Assembly: GCF_963678635.1 (NCBI RefSeq) | Contig: NC_087064.1 | Span: 71,859,465 to 71,923,464 of the forward strand | DNA length: 64,000 nucleotides | Source: Symsagittifera roscoffensis | Lineage: Eukaryota > Xenacoelomorpha > Acoela > Convolutidae | Reading direction: 5' to 3' | Shown here: in pieces, positions 58,232 to 64,000 of the stretch | Numbering within the stretch: the stretch's first letter is position 1 | Layout of the letters: the number at the start of each line of letters is the position of its first letter | Position numbers and translations under genes: made by a program | Notes under the pieces: generated by a model | Told to the model about the DNA's origin: nothing | Database searches by the model: none | What the model saw: the letters and a program-made list of their open reading frames with translations, nothing else

Positions 58232-60220
58232 TTACTCTCTGTGGAATATGAATTCTGTGTAGTGCATCCATCTCGTCTCCTCGTTGTCCTGAAAATAGAA
58301 GAACAATTTCTAAATTAAGTGACGAGAAATAACACGAGACAAAAAGTCCAGGTTTTGAAACCAAAATTGACTTAAATGAATGGAAAGAGGCAAAAAATTT
58401 CTTAATATATCAACAGAAAATAATGAATTGAGAAAAATCCGATGAACAGTAGCATGAAAAACATACCAAAATTGCATATCACTCTTTAACCCCGCCTTAT
58501 TTAATCCCTTATGCTTACACACCCTATTTTTAACTCCACGACAATTCGCCCTTTTGTAAAACCAATAATAAAGTTTGTCTAAAGTTAAATCCTTTTACAA
58601 GCATAGAAGTAATCCAATTAAGTGTACAAGTTAAGGGCAGAGAAGCTAATCTTAATTCATTTGATGCGTTCAGTGTCTCAAAAATAATGCGCTTCAATTA
58701 GCTAAAAAAAGAATTCCTCATTTGTTCGTTCAGATTAGAAATAAACTACAAGGTGCTATTTGAAGGCCTCAAAAGATGTTGGTGAATTTAATTTTAAAAA
58801 TCATACTGCCTTAATCCTTAATCATTGTTATACCATTCTTCGAGTAAAAACGTTTGAAGCGTCTTTCCTTTTTACCTTATCTTCCAAAGACAAACAAATC
58901 CTGTCAGGTCCTAAACTAAAAATATAAGATGCATTTTTAGCAAGGCAAGAAAGAAACCTATCGAGCTATCGCAACGTAAGCTAAAAATTGATTGTTTGTT
59001 CTTTTTATATTTATATTATTAAATCAATTTTTTTTGTCCATTTTTTGAGAAAAAATGTCTCCTTGCAGCCTTTCTTAGACGTAAAAAACGCACTGCATTG
59101 GCACGCAATTGAAAACTTTGGCCTCTAGCAGTTTAGTCTCTGAACGATTGCTCCTAAGTGGGGACACTATGTTGAGACTGGTTGCTGGCAAAATCTTCAG
59201 GCATTGTGATGGGTGCTGACAATTAAAAAAACTGTCGAAACGGTATTTCTAACATTTACTAACAAACAGGGGGAGTTATTATGACTCACAGTGTCGGAGG
59301 CTACGGAGGTCCCGTTGGCGGAGCTGGCGCATGATGCCCTCAGCTGGAACCCACTTTTGGTCAATTGGTCGAATGCCTGTTCCACAGAATTGTACTTGAG
59401 AAAGAATCTGAAATTTGGTACGAGACGTATAAAACATTGACTAAACATTACAAGACTCAAATTCCGCAACAAGGCAACACAGTCATACTAATAGGGGAAA
59501 TTTAGGCTCCAAGGAGAACTAACGACAAAAGCTGAACTACAAAAGTTTTTTAAAAAATGAAAGCTGCTGGCCTGTTAAAATTTTGTGACTTCGGGTGAAT
59601 TAAGCAAACTTATATGGTAAATTGAAACGTTAAGATGGGCTAAATGACTACAAGGCAGCCTCTTTAAGCAAATCCTACAAACTGAAAACCATTTTCCGCA
59701 AGCGATCAGCCAGTTTCGCCCCATTTTTTTTGCTTTTTTATTTGTTTCAAATTAAGTTTTGTTTGGATTTTTCTGAGGTTTTAGAACACAATTTAGTAAC
59801 TTTTGAACTATGACTTAATCGAGCTTTTGATCATGGAATTAGACAGCCATTCAGGAAAATGACAGTTCTTCCAGATTTTAAGATTTTTCCGAAAAATTGT
59901 AAGATCAAAATGTGATCTTCACCTTGAACTGTATCTCTCGACACTTCCCCTGTCCGGGTCACGTGACTCATTCAACGAGTGGCCGAACACTTCTCGGCAT
60001 AAACTCACTCGACCGTGAACGAGTATCCGCATCACTTTCCTAAATTGGATATCGGCCAGTCCGTCTCGGCCGAAAGCGAAGGTGCCTCGATATCCAACTG
60101 TGATAAATCCAGGGCTTCCGACACCTCCCGAAACTCCTGAAGCTCCCACTGACAACGCACCAGAAGTTGAACCGGCAGCTGTCATATTTGAGTCCGTTTC
60201 TTCCGGCTTCAGTTCGTCGT
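58232..60220 (-). CDS. KCTD8/12/16-like protein, last three exons (C-terminal H1-type domain)
   Basis: Minus-strand exons 60220-59923, 59407-59290 and 58288-58232 (stop TAA at 58234-58232), with canonical splice sites (acceptors tttttcag, atttcag, attttcag; donors GTGAAG, GTGAGT) and matching phases, including a split Arg codon at the first junction. Together they encode a Gly/Ser/Ala-rich linker, FITVGYRGTFAFGRDGLADI, REVFGHSLNESRDPDRGSVE, a segment with LKYNSVEQAFDQLTKSGFQL, and the C-terminus WMHYTEFIFHRE. This is the C-terminal domain pattern I remember for KCTD8, KCTD12 and KCTD16, auxiliary subunits of the GABA-B receptor that tune its G-protein signalling. The N-terminal BTB/T1 exon is not in the window; the upstream intron is at least 3.8 kb and holds an LTR element. 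The reading frame is clean, so this is probably a live host gene. Confidence 0.85.
59408..59922 (-). other. Intron between KCTD-like exons
   Basis: 515 bp, GTGAAG donor to atttcag acceptor, AT-rich with no open frames of note. The next intron (58289-59289, 1,001 bp) runs from GTGAGT to attttcag and is likewise featureless. Confidence 0.75.
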
Positions 60221-60306
60221 CTGAAAAACAATTTCAAGTAGCGAATTTGTTGGAAGGTGTGATATGCGTTGCGATATCAAATTGAAAACAAGTTGGAATT
60301 CAATAC

Positions 60307-60516
60307 TGTATTCTGAATATTGAATTTAGATTTTCTCTTTTCTTTGTTTTCTTATGTACTGAGAGATAGATCATTGTTAAGTACTCTGATCTCTCACTTA
60401 GTCTCAGTGTCATCACTTATGTATGACCTTGAGCGTACCATAAAATAATGATTTAACACCAGAGGTTGGCTGTACATACGTATAATAAATACTGCTACTG
60501 CAGTAGCGGTATGACA
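60307..60516 (-). repeat. Putative 3' LTR of the intronic element
   Basis: Begins TGTCATACC right after the polypurine tract. Internal inverted pairs (gagagatca / tgatctctc) and a 'ctactgcagtag' palindrome are visible. The end coordinate is tentative because the 5' LTR is outside the window. Confidence 0.5.
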
Positions 60517-60627
60517 CACCCCCCTCGGTGAAAGAAATAAATTATACAACATCAGTAGGATAATTTATTTAAAAGAGTTCAATTTACTCAGTTCTGAAGA
60601 AAGTCTTTTAGATGGATTATGTAAATT

Positions 60628-63600
60628 TCAGTTTTCCTCCAGCTCAATTTCCCAACTCGGGTTCCAATCTACTCCTTCATCTAAAGTAGCATATCCGAAT
60701 TTTCGCATAAATAAATGTCTTTCGAGTCGTCGCACTTTTGACTCCAAAGGTCTGTCGTCCCGATCTTTGAAATCTCTCAGTTGGTTTCTGTATTCTTTAA
60801 GTGCCTCCTTTAAAAGACCTCTTCCTGTAAGATTTTCGGATATTTCTTTGATTGAATGTTTTATCGAATCTCCGAATCGCTTGGGTTCTTTGTTCTTTGT
60901 TTGTCTAGAACTTCGTCGAACACCTGACTCTTCCGCACTTGATTCGTCCGAGAATCCTTGTGGTGGTTCGAAGTTTGTATCCAATTCTGAGCCTTTTTGA
61001 GGATTTTCTCTAAGTTCATCCGCAACTCGCTGCACCCCTCTTTTTAACAGTTGGTCCGCGTACTTCTCCCAGTCAGACGGTGCCAAATTTCTATTGTGAA
61101 ACGTCTCCACTATATCTTCCAAAGGGGTGTGCGCGTCAATGCCCTTCAGTTTCGGACGCTGTTTGGTTTTCGGCGTAGAGCTCGACTGGATTTTGGTATC
61201 TGCTGTGACCGAATCCGGTTTAGATATTGCTTGCTCTTGTTCCGAGTTGACTGCAGTCGCAGTTTGGTTTGCGTTGGTCCCCTGTTGTTGCTTGCTTCGG
61301 CTTTTCTTCTCTTTTCCGCTCTTTTCCGGCTTGTTCGTGTTTGTTTCCTCTGCTGATTTTGGTCCCGCCAGGTTTGGTTTAGCTCTTTTTATTGCAAGAT
61401 TCAGTCCTCCCCCGGCTTCTGTGTCCTTAGAAGTGACTATTGTTTGGCTCTTCTGAAAGCGCTCTGTTGGGTTCATTTCATTTGCAATTTCCATTTCTCC
61501 TTGGAGTTCATCCTCCGATTCCAGCTCCTCTAGTAATTCTGGAGAACTGACTCGCTTGAACTTTTTTGTAGGTTCCGACGATGGACTTTTACTTGTGCTT
61601 CTCTGTTTTTCTTGTGTAAGTACGGTTTTTGATTGAGCTATGTCCGATTTTCTATAGATCGAACCGGCCGATGTCTTAATTGTTGATTCCGTTTCTGAAG
61701 CTATTTTCCCCTTTAGTGGTCTGGTTAGGGCTTGTCCGCTTTTCCTTAGAGGGTCCTTTCTAAGTATTGTCTTGGGTGGTGACTTGCATTGGTTTTCTAC
61801 TTTATCTTCCACAAATCCTTTTTCCCAAGAGTAAATCATTTCTTTTCGAAGATCGGGATTGAGTTGACCTGTCTCGTCCACTAATTTCCTGATGTCATTT
61901 TTAGCTGCATCCCTTCTTTCGTAGTTCCATCGGGCGTTTGCCTCCAACAATTCCTTTAGGGCTTTGGCTCTTTCTTTGTCTCTGTCCGATGTTATCTGCT
62001 GCTTGTGCAGTGGGCTTGTATCCCTGCTCAGTTGTCCCTTGCGCACTATCTTGAGATTCTCTCTCGACTGATCAATCCTCCGTTTCATTTGAGACGCAGT
62101 CAGTGCTGAGCGTTCCAAGTGTTGTTTGTCTAAAGAATCAGAATTATTTAAAAACCTATCCCTCACAATTTTAAATTCTGTTTTTGGTAGTCTGCCGAAA
62201 TGTGCTTGGAACGGGGATACTTGAATTGTTTTCTGCTTGTTCCATCGTAAATCTCGCATTATAATACTGAGACATAATTTGATTGATTTATTATTTTCAT
62301 CGAGCATCATCACTCCCAGTCTTCTTTTTATTGTTTGAATTGTACGTTCAACCAACCCCCAACCTCTGTGATCCCCCACCGGACAGAATTTTTGTTCGAT
62401 ATTAAGTTCCGAACAAAATTTTTTTAGAGTTTTTCCCTTAAAGCCTGAAAATTGATCCGAACGAATTGATTCAGGGACTCCATGTGTGTCGATATATGAT
62501 CTCAAGAATTTTACTGTGCTCTTTCCACTTGTGGATTTTGTAACCTTCACTGATGGAAATTTTGAGAATCGATCAATAGCTACTAAAAGATAGATTTTTT
62601 TTCTTTTCTGATTTTCTATAGGCCCCGCGTAGTCTAGTTGTACCTCCTGTCCCGGCTGCGTGAGCAGTGGTAGTGGTTTTGACGAATTTTTCGAAATAAG
62701 GTATTTAACATTCTTACCATATCTGGTACAACTACGGCACTCCTCTGCCAAATTCACGATGTCCTTATTCATGTGTGGCCACCACAGATATTGCGCTGCT
62801 CCCAACATCGCTTCCTGTCCTGGGTGTCCCCGATGTATTCGTTTGAGGACAGCTTGTCGTAGTTGAACTGGTACCGCTAGCCGATTATTCACCAAGATGC
62901 AGTCGTCCTGAACTGCCATCTGCGACCACAACGGATTTGTATAGGGTCCCATCAATTCGAATCCTTGTTTGTCCCTTCTCTCTACCACTCTCCTGAGGCG
63001 GTCCATCCACGTGTTTTCTGTGGTCAGTTCTGCTAGTAAGTTTTTGTCGAACAGTTTTGCGAGGTTGTCCAGAGTCTCTACTTGTTGCTGCTTTTGCAGT
63101 CTTGATTTTCCTAGACCCTTTGGCGGTTGAATTGAGCATACTTCCTCCTCACTCTCCGCCTCTTCTGTGGTTGTAAGGTCGACTTCTATTACATTCACCT
63201 CACTGAGTTTTCGTTCTGTCGATGCGATCGGTTTTGACGATGTTGGACTTGATTCGTCTTCCAAATTGTCCCTGACTTCTTGAGTATCGGCCACCAGTTC
63301 TCGATTTTCCTGAACATTGTTTTCTCCGCCTATTAGCTGCCAGAATGAGAGCAGTCTTTGGTCCGCTATTCGTTGTTGTTCCGGTTCCAGCGACCATTTT
63401 ACTCGTTGTGCTTGACGTGTTTCGCTGTCTGAGCTGTCCCTATTTTTTCTGCCTCCTCGTATAATTTTTCTCGTACGTTGTACTGTCTCTGTGATCTCCT
63501 CCTCTCCCGAGAGTTCGTTATTGGTGGAAAATGATCGGTTCCACTTTGGGTCCATTAGGCTTTCTTCACGCTCCTCGTTCCGCCAATCTTGTGGTGAGCT

Positions 63601-63999
63601 GGACCACCAGTCGTATGTTCTGTTTGCATTTTCTGACATCTCGATTCTTGAGTCTGTTTTTTCTATTTTTTTCGGTACTGGTCGTTTTTTTATTTTGCAA
63701 TTATTTAAGACTGACTGTTTGCTGGGTTGATTTGACGAAAGAGTGATTTGTTTCTGTTGAACTGTTGTGTTCAGCTGTTTTTGCAGTCGTGGAAACTGTT
63801 TTCTCTCGTTCCGGTCGAGCTTTGTTCGGTTTTGACCGTTTTGGTTGCTATAGCAATCATTACTTGATGACTGTTTCCTAACATTCCTTCTAGAACATTC
63901 TAGAACGTTTTCGTTCCGGTTGAGCGACCTTGAATCTTTAAGCCTACTGTTCCAGCAGTCGAACGCTTCATGAAAAGAGTTTATTGTTGCTACTACAAA
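60628..63999 (-). CDS. Pol-type polyprotein fragment with integrase (gypsy-like), open to window edge
   Basis: The first in-window ATG is at 63639 (1,003 codons), but the same frame is open without a stop to 63999, so this is the 3' end of a longer Pol. From that ATG: a disordered charged N-terminus to ~200; HHCC zinc domain at ~268-304 (RIHRGHPGQEAM... and ECRSC); integrase core at ~325-500 with catalytic Asp in VQLDYAG (~336), Asp in RSDQFSGF (~395) and Glu in GLVERTIQ (~431), spaced D-35-E. A long charged tail follows to 1003, including RRSSRQTKNKEPKRFG (~905-920), a tail motif common in gypsy-like integrases. No RT is seen inside the window. The frame is uninterrupted and the catalytic triad present, suggesting a young, possibly active insertion. 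It inserts element cDNA into host DNA. Confidence 0.8.
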   Translation of the reverse strand, partial: FVVATINSFHEAFDCWNSRLKDSRSLNRNENVLECSRRNVRKQSSSNDCYSNQNGQNRTKLDRNERKQFPRLQKQLNTTVQQKQITLSSNQPSKQSVLNNCKIKKRPVPKKIEKTDSRIEMSENANRTYDWWSSSPQDWRNEEREESLMDPKWNRSFSTNNELSGEEEITETVQRTRKIIRGGRKNRDSSDSETRQAQRVKWSLEPEQQRIADQRLLSFWQLIGGENNVQENRELVADTQEVRDNLEDESSPTSSKPIASTERKLSEVNVIEVDLTTTEEAESEEEVCSIQPPKGLGKSRLQKQQQVETLDNLAKLFDKNLLAELTTENTWMDRLRRVVERRDKQGFELMGPYTNPLWSQMAVQDDCILVNNRLAVPVQLRQAVLKRIHRGHPGQEAMLGAAQYLWWPHMNKDIVNLAEECRSCTRYGKNVKYLISKNSSKPLPLLTQPGQEVQLDYAGPIENQKRKKIYLLVAIDRFSKFPSVKVTKSTSGKSTVKFLRSYIDTHGVPESIRSDQFSGFKGKTLKKFCSELNIEQKFCPVGDHRGWGLVERTIQTIKRRLGVMMLDENNKSIKLCLSIIMRDLRWNKQKTIQVSPFQAHFGRLPKTEFKIVRDRFLNNSDSLDKQHLERSALTASQMKRRIDQSRENLKIVRKGQLSRDTSPLHKQQITSDRDKERAKALKELLEANARWNYERRDAAKNDIRKLVDETGQLNPDLRKEMIYSWEKGFVEDKVENQCKSPPKTILRKDPLRKSGQALTRPLKGKIASETESTIKTSAGSIYRKSDIAQSKTVLTQEKQRSTSKSPSSEPTKKFKRVSSPELLEELESEDELQGEMEIANEMNPTERFQKSQTIVTSKDTEAGGGLNLAIKRAKPNLAGPKSAEETNTNKPEKSGKEKKSRSKQQQGTNANQTATAVNSEQEQAISKPDSVTADTKIQSSSTPKTKQRPKLKGIDAHTPLEDIVETFHNRNLAPSDWEKYADQLLKRGVQRVADELRENPQKGSELDTNFEPPQGFSDESSAEESGVRRSSRQTKNKEPKRFGDSIKHSIKEISENLTGRGLLKEALKEYRNQLRDFKDRDDRPLESKVRRLERHLFMRKFGYATLDEGVDWNPSWEIELEEN

Positions 64000-64000
64000 C

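Larger units (their letters stand above)
60221..64000 (-). mobile_element. 3' part of an LTR retroelement inside the KCTD-like intron
   Basis: On the minus strand, the integrase-bearing coding region is followed by a G-rich polypurine tract (GAGGGGGGTG) and immediately by TGTCATACC at 60516, which looks like the start of a 3' LTR. The LTR end is uncertain: TG...ACA ends at about 60307 (210 bp) or 60259 (258 bp) both fit. The 5' part lies beyond 64000. The remaining ~40-85 bp to 60221 contain the host polypyrimidine/acceptor region of the KCTD-like exon. Confidence 0.7.

Noticed and set aside
58125-58364. Minus-strand frame of 79 codons over the last KCTD exon
   Set aside because: It reads the exon in the wrong frame; the spliced frame ends WMHYTEFIFHRE-stop at 58232.
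60004-60285. Plus-strand Pro-rich frame (PGLPTPPETPEAPTDNAPE)
   Set aside because: It is antisense to the KCTD-like exon, whose splice sites and family match are clear.
60628-63639. Domesticated (GIN-like) integrase host gene
   Set aside because: The frame continues open to the window edge, and a polypurine tract plus LTR-like TGTCATACC follows its end, which fits an LTR retroelement better.

Overview
This window is AT-rich, intron-containing animal DNA, most likely from an invertebrate; I cannot name the species. The evidence is two kinds of spliced host gene with GT-AG introns (a KCTD8/12/16-like gene and a duplicated gene with a seed-maturation-protein-like domain), set in a dense field of transposable elements: a family-B DNA polymerase element, Ty3/gypsy-type LTR elements, a LINE, a Tc1-like transposon and non-autonomous repeats. 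There are no bacterial features and no convincing tRNA, rRNA or CRISPR.

Layout. 1-3.5 kb: two minus-strand coding-like stretches I cannot identify. 3.57-3.71 kb: a 60-bp tandem repeat carrying CRE-like TGACGTCA sites. 3.96-9.0 kb: a degraded protein-primed-type DNA polymerase B (Polinton/Maverick or adintovirus-like) with a tandem internal duplication whose two halves are damaged in different places. 9.5-15.1 kb and 33.75-36.0 kb: pieces of a duplicated host segment (units called X and Y here); Y carries two exons of the SMP-like gene in each of two copies. 10.58-13.98 kb: a truncated minus-strand copy of the large LTR element, lying between Y and X.

15.540-33.742 kb: a complete 18.2-kb LTR retroelement with 410-bp LTRs, a TATA target duplication, a primer-binding site, Gag with a CCHC knuckle, aspartic protease, RT, RNase H, an integrase with its core lost, an envelope-like glycoprotein and several extra open frames, one very long. 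All the main genes are broken by stops or frameshifts, so this is a fossil, but the architecture can still be read. Its plus strand is strikingly rich in A and poor in G.

36-58 kb: repeats. They include a 1.45-kb element with 16-bp inverted ends and ATCGATTTAAAT-type arrays, a broken Tc1/mariner transposase, a broken CR1/Jockey-like LINE (about 43.2-47.5 kb) and a dispersed palindromic repeat family at 48-57 kb. A 200-base N gap lies at 55441-55640.

58.2-64.0 kb: the last three exons of a KCTD8/12/16-like gene (minus strand), whose upstream intron holds the 3' part of an intact-looking LTR element. That element's integrase-bearing frame is open for more than 1,100 codons to the window edge, and its LTR lies within at most about 90 bp of the host splice acceptor.

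Positions of exons, LTRs and motifs were read by eye from the sequence. Family assignments rest on remembered motifs, not on database searches.
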